Shown here one piece after another: positions 1-9,998 of a stretch of DNA of 64,000 bases. The stretch is taken from assembly GCA_020744425.1 (NCBI GenBank), contig JAGMUV010000032.1, positions 620,001 to 684,000 of the forward strand, read 5' to 3'. Position 1 is the stretch's first letter. Every line of letters begins with the position of its first letter. A model generated the notes under the pieces. It saw nothing but the letters and a program-made list of their open reading frames with translations, ran no database searches and was not told the origin of the DNA. Position numbers and translations under genes: made by a program. The DNA is from Dactylonectria macrodidyma (taxonomy: Eukaryota; Ascomycota; Sordariomycetes; Hypocreales; Nectriaceae).

Positions 1-68
1 TACGTGTTGTGTATCGTTAGAATGAAACATTGCTTTGGCTATGGGAGGGCTTTCGATGTAAATGGCGG

Positions 69-482
69 CCGCGTGATGCAAATAATTGACACTACTCGGC
101 CACCTCGAAGTATGCCGATGTATCCAAGGCAGCAAATATTTTGTGGAGAAGAATCCGGGAGCTTTGCCATGCCATGGAGACATACGGTTCACGACACGGT
201 GACGTCCTTCGGGAGCCGACTTCATCTGCACACCCCAAAGCCGGCTCCATATCGGCAAATTCCTCTGCGACGTCCCAGCAAGCCCCTCCCTCAATGATTG
301 AAGCTCGAGAAGAGACTTTCACGGATGTAGGAGATGCCTCTTACGAGACCGAACTAGGCTCGCTTGGCGCGAGCTTAGGCTTGGAGTTCTCGATAAATGG
401 TGACAACAGCCCCCTGCAAGATGTTCAGGCATGGGGACTACCGGGGTGGCCTTCTAATTCCCACAGTTATCTGTTTCAGTGA
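69..482 (+). CDS. C-terminal end of an unrecognised gene
   Basis: An open frame runs from about 69 to a TGA at 480-482 and encodes a Ser/Glu-rich tail of about 135 residues. The upstream part lies in other frames or outside the window; stops at 18 and 87 in this frame suggest that an intron acceptor lies near 70-95. The composition resembles the variable C-terminal tail of a fungal Zn2Cys6 transcription factor, but no diagnostic domain is present, so that is only a guess. It is convergent with the UbiX remnant that ends at 594. Confidence 0.35.
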
Positions 483-593
483 GTAGCCCGTATTTGCAGA
501 TTGGGAGTTCTAGTCATGTTGTAAATGCTACACTCATATGTTATTCCGAGACGTCAGCGGGCAGTTTCCTTTAAATATGAGTGCGCAATCGGC

Positions 594-945
594 CTAGCTT
601 CTCTTGAATCCCTCCCATCGCTCGAAGCCGTCTGTGAATATTCCCATCATATCCAACATCCTTCCAGCGCTCTGACAGACGATGTCCTCGATGCTCTCGG
701 GCCCGGTATAAAAAGCTGGAATAGGAGGGAAGATGATGGCGTTCGCGCGCCGAAGAGACAGCAAGTTCTCCAAGTGAATTACGCTAAGGGGCGTTTCTCG
801 GATGGCGAGAAGCAGTCGGCGATCCTCCCTAAGGGTGACATCGGCAGCTCTGGCGATCAGGTCATCGCAATAGCCAGATCGTATCGCCGCAAGGGTTTTC
901 ATGCTACAGGGAACAATCATCATCCCGTCGTGCTGAAATGATCCG
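594..945 (-). pseudogene. UbiX/Pad1 flavin prenyltransferase, 5'-truncated
   Basis: The last ~115 residues match the C-terminal half of the UbiX/Pad1 family (full length about 190-200), with the family motifs HDGMMIVPCSMKTLAAI, RETPLS, HLEN and FYTGPESIED and the final DMMGI helix region. UbiX makes prenylated FMN for UbiD-type decarboxylases such as the cinnamate/sorbate decarboxylase of moulds. The N-terminal half, which carries the first FMN-binding Rossmann strand, is missing. Upstream of about 945 the same DNA encodes the MHYT protein on the opposite strand. An upstream exon behind an intron ending in CATTTCAG at the junction is possible, but no matching exon is visible. Family assignment is strong; function is presumably lost. 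Confidence 0.8.
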
Positions 946-949
946 TTTC

Positions 950-1960
950 CTGGTGGAGAGTTATTGTTGGTGGTGTTCTCTGCGGCACGGCCGTCTGCGG
1001 CATGCACTACCTCGGAAACGCCTCTATCGAAAACTACACCTGCGTATATCGACCAGCTTATGTTGTCGGAGCTGCCTTCATCGCTGTCGTTGCTAGCAAT
1101 GTTGCGCTCGCCATGTTTTTCGTCTTCAGAGCCATGTGGGCTAACGCGTGGTGGAAGCGAGCTATCTCAGCTGTTATCCTTGCAGGTGCGGTATCAGGGA
1201 TGCATTGGTGTGCTGCTATGGGAACTCAATATCGGCTTAAGAACATCAAGCCTAAAGGCAACGAGCCCTCAAGGAGCGCAACTGTCATCGTTGTCATCTG
1301 TCTTGTCAGTATAACATGGCCCCATAGCATCAAGAAAGTGGCTGACTGGTGGTATAGTCCCTTGGCGCTTGCTTCATCATTGCCGTCTCTGCCATTCTTC
1401 GGGCAAGGAATATAAGGAAGTCGGCACTCCGAGCCCAACAGATCACACTAGGCGCAGCCGTCTTTGATAATAGCGGTAGAATCCTCGTCGATCCCGATGG
1501 ATTCATTCCCAGCACCGTCGTTACCGACTCCTTCTTGGAAAAGGTAAGCATTTGGTCCAGTTACACTTCTACGGCCAGAACCCCTTCCTAACTCTACCAA
1601 GAACGCCAAGGGAGGATTCGGCATCGGTCACCCACTTTTCCAGTGGATGTTCCAAGCGTCGAGAAACTGGGGCATAATCTCAATCCTAGTCGGCGGCATG
1701 AGGCAGCATGTATCACAGCTGCCGCACTCGGGCACCCATAAAGATAGACGGCGTGGTGTTCAGCTCATTAGCGAGCACGGCGAGATGATTGAGCGGTACG
1801 ACGTCATCTTCAGGGAGTTATTTTGCCTCGCCGCAGCAGCGCTAGCAGACCGACTCAGAGAGGACCTTACTTCAGTAGGCGTCTTGTGGGATGGGATTCT
1901 TCCCACAGGAGGCGTGACATTGCAGCAAAAATGGGTCAGAATGGATGAGAATTGGTAAAA
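950..1960 (+). pseudogene. MHYT-domain signalling protein fragment
   Basis: The + strand encodes membrane segments with two MHYT-type motifs, GMHYLGN (about 1000) and MHWCAAMGTQY (about 1200), then a segment in a second frame (1370-1540, ending FLEK before a GTAAGC donor at about 1543), then an exon (about 1598-1920) with a 'HPLFQWMFQASRNWG' and 'FRELFCLAAAALADR' block seen in fungal MHYT proteins. MHYT domains are six-TM sensor modules thought to bind copper. Here the start and the first repeats are missing, frames change at about 1330-1370, and the coding signal stops at about 1920, so this is a fragment truncated at both ends. It abuts the UbiX remnant head to head. Confidence 0.7.
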
Positions 1961-2351
1961 TTATCGCGTAGTTACACTCTGTTATGATAATGAAGGTGAG
2001 GGCATTTTGACGTGGCGGTGATGTGGGGTGGCGGACTTGTGGGTCGACACTCTATTTAAGTGCGGGTGGTGTAACGGTTGTGCTAGTTCCGTTATACCAG
2101 GGGGCAAAAGATTGGTTAATGATCGCTGTGGTGGCAATCATCCGGGCAGGCGCCTATGCATAATAACGAAACGTAGAAACATATTCTGAATCAGTATAAA
2201 TGAATATTAGCCTAGTCCCCTCCGCATTTGCGTGATGACATTGGGAAAACCTAGTAGGAAAACCAATGCCGAGAGGATAACGACAGTACAGATTCGCCCA
2301 CTATTTCAACAAGAACATCTGAAACTGAACGAACTCATTTTGCCATACTCC
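1961..2351. other. gene-free stretch
   Basis: No supported gene. This is the 3' flank of the convergent MHYT remnant and metalloprotease gene; nothing but short random frames is seen. Confidence 0.5.
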
Positions 2352-4364
2352 TTATTTCAAAAGATACTCCAGCTTCTCCTTTTCATCAACACTCATGACG
2401 AACTTTTCCTTGTCCTCTAAAAGCTGCCTACCATACTCCTTTTTCCCTACCTTAGCCAGTGCCTTTGCATTTACCACACTCCAGTGCGGGCCTAACACAT
2501 CGTCTCCAACGGCAGTCTCTATGGCTTCAATTCCAGAGCCTAGATGAGTCCCTCCAAGTGCCAGAGCCAAAACAGCGTCAGGTGTAGTGAGCACCTTATG
2601 GGCGGCCTTGGCATGAGCACCGTTGTTTGCCCCAGTAATGAACACCGTCGTGCTCCCTTGCACAACGGCCTCGGGCATTGGGCCAGCCTCACCGATTGAA
2701 GGCAAAACCCAGCGGAGAGTAACTGTAATCTCAGAGACACCAGAGCTTGGGAACAAAGATCCATCACCACCACGCAAGAGTGTCAAGGATTTGGTGACAG
2801 ACTTCGTGGGTTCAAGTTCAGTCAAAGGCTCCTCATCCACGCACCCAATGATCGATCTGAATCTGCGCAGTGTTCCACTTGGATCTTTCACCACCCCACG
2901 AATGCAAGTGGATTTCATATCGATTCTTGCTGGAATTTTGACTGCTGTGTCGCTGTTGTTAGTGAGCTTGAGCTCCACGCGGACTGGTGCGCCGAGTGGA
3001 ACCTCGGTGAGCAGTGGAGTAATCTTGAGCCTTAGATCGGGCATATCGAGTGATAGGGCCCGATCATCAGGGGTTAGAAGAGGGACAAAGTCGTTTGCAT
3101 TCCCGAATGGGACACCTCCTGGTCGGATAAAAACATCCGGCCAGTGACGAAGACGCTTGAGGTCGTTGTCAGCGAAGGACCATTTGATATTGTTGGGAAA
3201 CGGGTTAGCTGCGGTCCCAGCAGCAGCAATCGCATCACTAGTATTCATGAAACCCAAATCGATGGTATTATGCTGGAGACCAAGAGCATGTCCAAGCTCA
3301 TGAACTGCGGTACGGAAATGCGGTGCTTTAGCCAGACCAAATCGCATGCCGCTTACGGTCCCCCATCCAGGATCGATGATCCAGTGGGTCGAGATTCCAA
3401 GGCCCTCACGAGGGACGTGGTTTGAATCCGTTGCGCCAGAATCATACATGATGCCCCGAGGAGTGGAATCAATATTATGAACGGCAAGGATATGGTATTT
3501 CCACTCAACGTCGAGGCTTGTCGGTTCGCGGTGAACAATCATTGCATTATTCATTTCGTTGTTGGCCCAGCTATTGCCACTTGCATCTGGGACATTGCGT
3601 TCACTGAGGTTGATCTTGAGGTCGTATCCCATTGACTCTCCGACAGTCTTCCAGTTGTGGCCATTTCCACTATCCAAAGGCTGTTCTGATCCCGTTACAG
3701 TGTCGATCTCAATTGTTGCTTTGCGAAAGAATTTGGAAAGCCACCCCATTTTCAGATGACCCATGATAACATTGGTACCATCCTGCTTCAAGTCGCCCTC
3801 CAGGTAGTCAGTAGAGGATGGATAACCGGCTGGTGCGGGCATCCATGTCATAGTTGCGGTGAAGCTGATGGCAGATGTTGCTGGGGGAGACCAAGTTCCG
3901 GCACCATTGGAGATCGGAGTAAATCGAAACATTTGAAGTCCAAGTTCAAATGAATTCCCAATTGTTACATTTTCAAGGATCTTGGTAACGCGGAGGTAGT
4001 AGCGATATTTGCTGATGGCTTGGACTGGAATGCCATTTGCAGGGTTTGGGGGGGGGAGCATAATGGTTGTTCCAGGACCTCTAGGAAAGGGAGGAAATGG
4101 GATCCTGATTGTTGGTCGTTGGTAGAGGTCTCCACTCGCTCTCCGGCCGCCAGGAATGGCTTCGACACGGATCGTGCCATCGTAAGCCACCAATGGAGAA
4201 CCAACTGGAGCGTAACTAAGCATCCAGGCTCCAGTTCTCACGGATTTGAAGCGAAACGGGGGGAGAGCAGGAAGAAATTGAGGAGCAGGTGTATCGCCAT
4301 CTGACCTTGAGGGCTCAACTTGAGTAGGGAACGGAAGAATATCTGGCATAGGTGGAGCAGCCAT
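2352..4364 (-). CDS. metzincin-type zinc metalloprotease, 670 aa
   Basis: An intronless frame. I chose the ATG at 4364 because it has a good Kozak context (ACCATGG) and because the frame upstream of it is low-complexity and unlike coding sequence; an in-frame extension to 4589 is possible. The zinc signature HELGHALGLQH lies at residues 355-365, with a probable Met-turn (GFMNTS) at about 371-376, which places it in the metzincins, closest to matrixin-like M10 peptidases. The first ~240 residues look beta-rich, and residues ~450-600 after the catalytic domain resemble an Ig-like/beta-sandwich domain. No hydrophobic signal peptide is visible, so the protein may be intracellular or leave by an unconventional route. 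Substrate unknown. The frame is intact. Confidence 0.85.
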   Translation of the reverse strand: MAAPPMPDILPFPTQVEPSRSDGDTPAPQFLPALPPFRFKSVRTGAWMLSYAPVGSPLVAYDGTIRVEAIPGGRRASGDLYQRPTIRIPFPPFPRGPGTTIMLPPPNPANGIPVQAISKYRYYLRVTKILENVTIGNSFELGLQMFRFTPISNGAGTWSPPATSAISFTATMTWMPAPAGYPSSTDYLEGDLKQDGTNVIMGHLKMGWLSKFFRKATIEIDTVTGSEQPLDSGNGHNWKTVGESMGYDLKINLSERNVPDASGNSWANNEMNNAMIVHREPTSLDVEWKYHILAVHNIDSTPRGIMYDSGATDSNHVPREGLGISTHWIIDPGWGTVSGMRFGLAKAPHFRTAVHELGHALGLQHNTIDLGFMNTSDAIAAAGTAANPFPNNIKWSFADNDLKRLRHWPDVFIRPGGVPFGNANDFVPLLTPDDRALSLDMPDLRLKITPLLTEVPLGAPVRVELKLTNNSDTAVKIPARIDMKSTCIRGVVKDPSGTLRRFRSIIGCVDEEPLTELEPTKSVTKSLTLLRGGDGSLFPSSGVSEITVTLRWVLPSIGEAGPMPEAVVQGSTTVFITGANNGAHAKAAHKVLTTPDAVLALALGGTHLGSGIEAIETAVGDDVLGPHWSVVNAKALAKVGKKEYGRQLLEDKEKFVMSVDEKEKLEYLLK

Positions 4365-4589
4365 GGTTGTCGTTGGTTGATGAAGAGTTGCACTTAGGAA
4401 GTATTGCGATGAACGTTTCTGGGGAAGAAGTAGTTGCAAGTTAATTTCTAACGAAACAAGACGAGGTGGAAATGACTTTGGGCCATTACTTATAACGATG
4501 TCGAGCGATACGGACACGCCAGCGCACACCTCGGCTTCACACGGACACGCATCCTCCAAGCGCATCCGAGTCTTGCATCTGAAAGCCAC

Positions 4590-7453
4590 GCATATGATAT
4601 TAGATTTTTCACATGAAAATGAAACTAGAGTTGAATGAAAGTATATATTGCCATGACTTGCATCGTATTATATGTATATGTAATCATCATATTTTTCACA
4701 GCTTTCAGCTTTCAGCCACCGAATCCGCGCTATCGGGTTTCCGATGCTCTGTTCACTCGATATTATGTTTATACAATGGTCCTCCTGTAATTTCAGCGTC
4801 ATTATTACTCCTTCATTTGGTAACGTAAAGAGATTATTCGAGAATTAGTGTGATAGATAAGCTTTAGCATGTGAATACCGGAGTTATTTAGAGGAACACC
4901 CTTTAGAAAGCGTGGTATAGGGATAATCATGTGAAGGTCTCGGCCGTTCTAGAGGCCATCGGAATCCGCTAATTTCGTATACGCCGCAGGAGGGGTGATA
5001 CGGAGGTGGCCGTGTAAGTTAATACTAAAAACCACGAGATGTAGAGCAGTAATGCCCTGGTTACTCCCAGCCGCAGCTGGAGCATCTGCCTCACAGAGCT
5101 GGCCTGTCGGAATTCCCCGCCCGGTTGTCAATTTACTTCCAGCCTTTCAGCCTATGATTAAGGTTTGTGTGGTTCGAGCTGCAACTGACATGTGACCTTG
5201 CAGGTCCGTCTTATTCGGGATTCCCCTCGCTCCCGCAGTTGCATCATACTTCGGAAGGTCCTGAGGAGCCAAGCCGTGTTTCATAGTTTCTGATGCGGTT
5301 GAGCTTGAAGTATAAGTCGGCCAGCAAAGAAGATTTCAAGTACTGCGTCAGGAATGGTATAAACACTACCTACTTTCGGGATGGGTTAGCCAGCTACTGA
5401 AACGGGGACCAACTTGTGTCTTCTATTAGGTAGGCTTCGTATTTAGATACCCGCAGGTTGGTCGCACTAGCCTCTAAGAAAGGAATATTGGCGAAAAAAG
5501 CAGATCTATGCCGCCTTAAGGTGTAAGAGATTGGAGATACTAAAAATAACCTGTTAAGAAAAGTGTTAAGGAGACTGTGCATTGATTCCATTGGTTATTC
5601 AGATATACAAGCTAACTACCGATTGGTATTATAACCTCGAACTTTAACTTCAGGATTGTTGCGGGACTCTTTCTTAATCACTAAGTGAACCGTTAACGAC
5701 TACGCAATCCCTACTAGTAGAATCCTCAAGAAGGAACTACCCAGCCCGCAGTTACTAAATGTTGAGGGACGCCCCGAACTTTATTTTAGTTCGGTGTCCC
5801 AGAAAAACCTAGGCTAAACTTGCTTATGTCACGGAACACGTTAAGGCTGAACCTGGCGTTTCGGAGATCCCAAAACAAGGGGTCACCTGACCTCGTATAA
5901 ACGAGCAAATCCCAATCCCATCCAGGCTGCCTGCATTAGCTTCGCGTCCAATAATAATCGTTATTGCACTTCTCCAACAGGCGGCTATAACCTTAACCCG
6001 CATGCCCAGCGTCAGCCCGATATTTCCTGCCACTTCTATCGCGTTTATTGGTTGAGATGGATATGGCCTCTGCTACCATCGAGCGGGTCAGAGTTGCGTG
6101 CTTATATCAGGCCATATTTACAGTTCAACCCAGGGGCGTTTTGGTTCGTGATTCCATTCTAGGTCTCAGTGCCAGTGAAGTTTAGGTTTTGTATAAGGGT
6201 TTAGATTGGTATCTAGCTTGAGTGTCTGGCCTATCGTCGCCTTCGGGCTGATGCTGAGCAGCTAGTCCTTCAGATATCGACATCTCAATCAAGATTCTCA
6301 AAGAGCAGTGTCCGGTGCGTGTCCGTATCGTGCTCGCTATAGCGTAAGTTCCGAACCTCCATGCCGCTAAAAACTCTATTTCTATCTTCCCTCTATGTTA
6401 AGGCCCTCATATCAAGTGGCCTGATGCTGACAAGTGATCAGTCAAGTCATGTCAATTGGAATGAAAGCACCACATGGGGGAGCTAGCTGCAGCGCCACTG
6501 ATCATGACGGGAGCATGATGATGATAGATTGGGTTTCCATTAGCGTACTACTCCGCTGGACCGCTGTCTGGTCATCGGGGAGTCGTTCGGTGAACATAAC
6601 TGCTGTAAAGTAGGTGGGTCGTGTGTTCCTTGAGTTACTTCTCGTCTTATGCTGTATTGTGTATTAGGTTCTTGTTTGCAGCTTGTTCTAATCTTAGAAT
6701 ATGCAGAAAGCTCAAAGCAATCGTGTTCCCCGAAAACAAAAGTTAATAGCCGGAGCTTTAGCATTGAGGCTATACTCTAAAGAGCAGGCTCAATCGATCA
6801 TGCTACTACATGCGTCTATATCACATGTTACGAATAGCCTCTACAGGTACATCCAAACGCGCGATGAAGTCAGCATTATTGCGAGAAAATAATCAAGGCT
6901 TGAGACTATTCCGTTTGAGAGATTTTACGTAACGCCTTACTCCACACTCCAGATTATGCCCTGTCTTTACGGGTTCAATAGCTGAAAAAGCCATAGGATT
7001 TAAGGTCATGTTTTATGTAGGGTTTCTGTCATTCAAATAACATCCAACCAATCTCTTAATCAGTATGACCTCACATGCCTGGTTGAATAACCAGCGGCGA
7101 AACTTTAGAAGATAGGTGGTATGGTTCCATTCTAAGTGAGCTTGATATTCAGTGAGAGCTCGCAGATAGGTCTAGTCCCAGGGATACAGCCATTCAACCG
7201 CAAACTTCCGTGTGTGATATTGGGAAGCCTTGCAGCGTTAAAAATATATAAAGCTCCAGACCGACCTCTGATGGCACCTGCAGCTGATGGACCTTTACTC
7301 ATCAAATTATTCGATTACTTCTAGCAACTGATCAATCACACCTTACCTATTGCCTCCGTCACATATACCACGACTTCTTTTGTTCTAAAGAGATATGTGT
7401 TTATCTTCCTTGAGCTTGGCCCACTAGATTCTGACTTCACCCTAGGGCGAAGT
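4590..7453. other. long gene-free, AT-rich stretch
   Basis: About 2.9 kb without a recognisable gene or domain in any frame; only short random frames occur. It looks like decayed intergenic or transposon DNA. One clear hairpin (5766-5800) is listed separately. Confidence 0.5.
5766..5800. repeat. hairpin, interrupted 12-bp stem
   Basis: GGGAC...CCGAACT, loop TTATTTT, AGTTCGG...GTCCC. The 7-bp inner and 5-bp outer stems are separated by a small internal loop. It could be the subterminal hairpin of a lost element; no flanking element is recognised. Confidence 0.5.
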
Positions 7454-7588
7454 TATGGAGTCTCCAGTACCTAGCAGCTGGGAAGCTCAAATCGATGAGC
7501 GATGTAGGCTAGCAAAGTACTGTCTTGCAACTGACGCCTTTACCGCATACGACACTATTATCGCGACCGATATCCTCGCCGAGATCGA

Positions 7589-9643
7589 TCATGACCAAAC
7601 ATTAGAACTCGCTGCCGATACCGATGTGGCTAAAAAGGCAGAAGAGGCTTTGAAGCAGATCAACGTGAAGACTGCCCTCAGAGCAATATATCCCTTCCCT
7701 TCAACAGGATAAATATCCGCAAGCTGCACCCGCAAGTGTCTCAGCTCTCTCGCCCGATCAGGCCCATCTAGATACGTACCACCAGACGGCACAGCCGCAC
7801 AATTCGCATTGTCGCGCGTCATGCTGCTCGCAAAGCCCAGCACATCCGGTCCGCGAACGACAAACTGCAACGCGATGCCCGCGAGCGCCAACGCCTCGAG
7901 AACCGTGGACGTAGCCAAGAGGCTCGACGCCCACCGGCGGTTCGCGCGGTAGACCTTTCGCCGCGTCGTTGCCCTGCCGAGCGTCGAATTGAGGCCGCCA
8001 TACACGCTGGTGCTGGTCGCGGCGACCTCTTCGGGAGACGGTTCCCTGCCGAATGAAATGTTGGTAGCATTGAACGGGGAGAGCGAGGCCTGGTAATATG
8101 TGTTGAAGGCTATCGTCAGGCGCCTCGAAAAGAGGGATACGTTGACGGCCGTCCAATTCTGTTCTTCTTGGTAAGAGAACGGAAAGGCAGCGCCTGCGAG
8201 ATAGTTGTCTGTCGGCGACATTCTGTATAGGTCCGTTTGTCCTTCGCTGACGCGCCAGTTGTTAACCAAGTTCAAATGTGAGCTAGTCTCTTCAAAGGGA
8301 TCGGGAGGGAAGTTGGCCGTGGTGTATCGATAATCGACGCGCTTCTGACGAGTTGCCTCGCACGTTGCTGATGTTGGAGACGGTCCGCACTGGACATGTG
8401 TACGAAGGACGAGCCGCTCCATGCTGCAGTTGAACAGGGCAAAATGCCCGGAGATGTCTCCAAAATTCCGGTCTAAAGTTGCATAGAGCATGTATCCAGG
8501 CGGTACCTCGTTTAGAGAAATTGCTGTCTTGTTAAACGTAATGGGAACGCTGATGTTGGCAGCAAATGTAATTCCGTACACATGCAACGCAGGCCCGGAG
8601 TGGATGGCGCTACCCGGCTGTAAGAGATACGACAAATTGAATGAGGCCGTGTCGAAGTACTTGTGTGATTGATTGATGGGGATTTTAGTGCCAACACGAT
8701 CGCAATCAAAGTCAAAATAAGATGACTCGATGTCGAAGTCGTACTGCGGGTTCTCTTCGCCGGGGAAGTTTAACCCGAAGATCTTGATTCCCAGCAACGA
8801 ATAATAGATGCCATCATTTTGAGCAGCTTGCACTTGGTCCTCATCCATTGTTCCATGCGGCCCTCGTGGTATTCGCGGTAGATCCCACAAGTCCCGAGGC
8901 GCGCGCTTCCGGTCTACAGAGGATGAAAGACTCGCGGTATAAAGGGCGTTGATGGCCACAATCGCTTCTGTGGAACTGATGAAGCCCGAGAAAGATGTCA
9001 TGCCGTAGCTTGGATCAGTGTAGTAGACGGTTCCGTTAGTCACCGTATTGCTTGTCCCGACACGGAGCAGTCGTACGGCACTTTGGCCTCCTAGGGGGGA
9101 GAGACCCCAGGTGCAGAGGATCAACAGACCGACCATGACCTGGGTGCGGACGAATATGAGTCGTTCAATGGCCCCTGCAAGGCTTTGGCTGCCAAATATC
9201 TATTCAAGAGTAGCCAGCTCAATGCCGTGCCGCCCCTCCAGCCGCCAGCGAGCAAGATTCTTGTAGAAGCGGCCGGCTATAGCGGCAAAGAGAATGGGAT
9301 AGATGGTCGGGCTAAGAAGTGTCATCTGAATAATGCTTTTTCCATAATCGGACACTGGTTGGCCTTCAAGACGAAGGGCGAGAATAGCGAGAACTGGGGC
9401 CTCGTTAGCGGGGCCCTTGCTTGGAGACCTGGACGGAGTGGAGGTCTTACCGATAAAGAAGATGGGCCCTACTGTCAAGAGGATGTCCCAAGATGAACTG
9501 ACGAAGAGGGCTAACCAGCCTTTCCCGAGTCGCTTTGGACCGCCTGGCCAGGCATATGGAGCGGATTCCTTGGGCAGGTCGCTGAGTGGCTCGCGAGAGT
9601 CAGTGTCGTCGGCCATAACTCTTGAAACTGGAACATACGACAT
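7589..9643 (-). pseudogene. fungal multi-pass membrane protein broken by one TAG
   Basis: Two frames in the same register (9643-9203, then 9199-7589) are separated by a single TAG at 9202-9200; together they give about 660 residues. Four hydrophobic segments are visible: near residues 45-65 (SSSWDILLTVGPIFF), 120-140, 165-185 followed by SPLGGQ, and one near the C-terminus after the RRKVYRANRRW stretch. Between the third and fourth lies a long N-glycosylation-rich, probably external domain. This layout matches an uncharacterised Pezizomycotina membrane family with a conserved SPLGGQ motif. The residue at the stop is normally Q (LEQ-FGSQS, recalled from the family), so CAG to TAG is likely, a RIP-type change. 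The C-terminal ~40 residues beyond GYIAL look non-native. Either a recent pseudogene or a read-through case. Confidence 0.6.
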
Positions 9644-9998
9644 GGTATTCGTGTGAATTTATGATGGCCAAGCCACTAGACGTGTTCGGGCCGGGGTTCT
9701 TCGGTGTATTTAGAGATGTGGGAGTGACGTTGGAATGCGGGGGATGGAAGGCCTTGCCCACTCAGCTCTCTTATAACAGCCCTACAGATTTCGGGTATGA
9801 TATGCCCGATCTAGCATGTGACAGAGATAAACTAAATAAAGAAAGTGCAGTGGCTGCCCGATCATACCTGCCGCGCCACAGGCTCTTCAGCTCGCTGGTT
9901 GCGCCAATGGTAGAGACTGGCCTAATGCAGTCTGGTGGGTGCCTGATCCTAAACATCCTCAACATAGCAACGAGCAACCACGATACGCTGCAGGAATA
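9644..9998. promoter_or_regulatory. shared divergent promoter region
   Basis: 355 bases between the starts of the membrane-protein gene (left, minus strand) and the NLR (right, plus strand). AT-rich boxes are present (TTATAA near 9770, TAAATAAA near 9832). Promoter function is inferred from gene layout only. Confidence 0.3.

Noticed and set aside
7455..7712. 85-codon + strand frame overlapping the 3' end of the membrane-protein gene
   Set aside because: It has an ATG and a plausible helical composition, but it lies antisense to the end of a recognisable gene and shows no domain or splice support; evidence is too thin.
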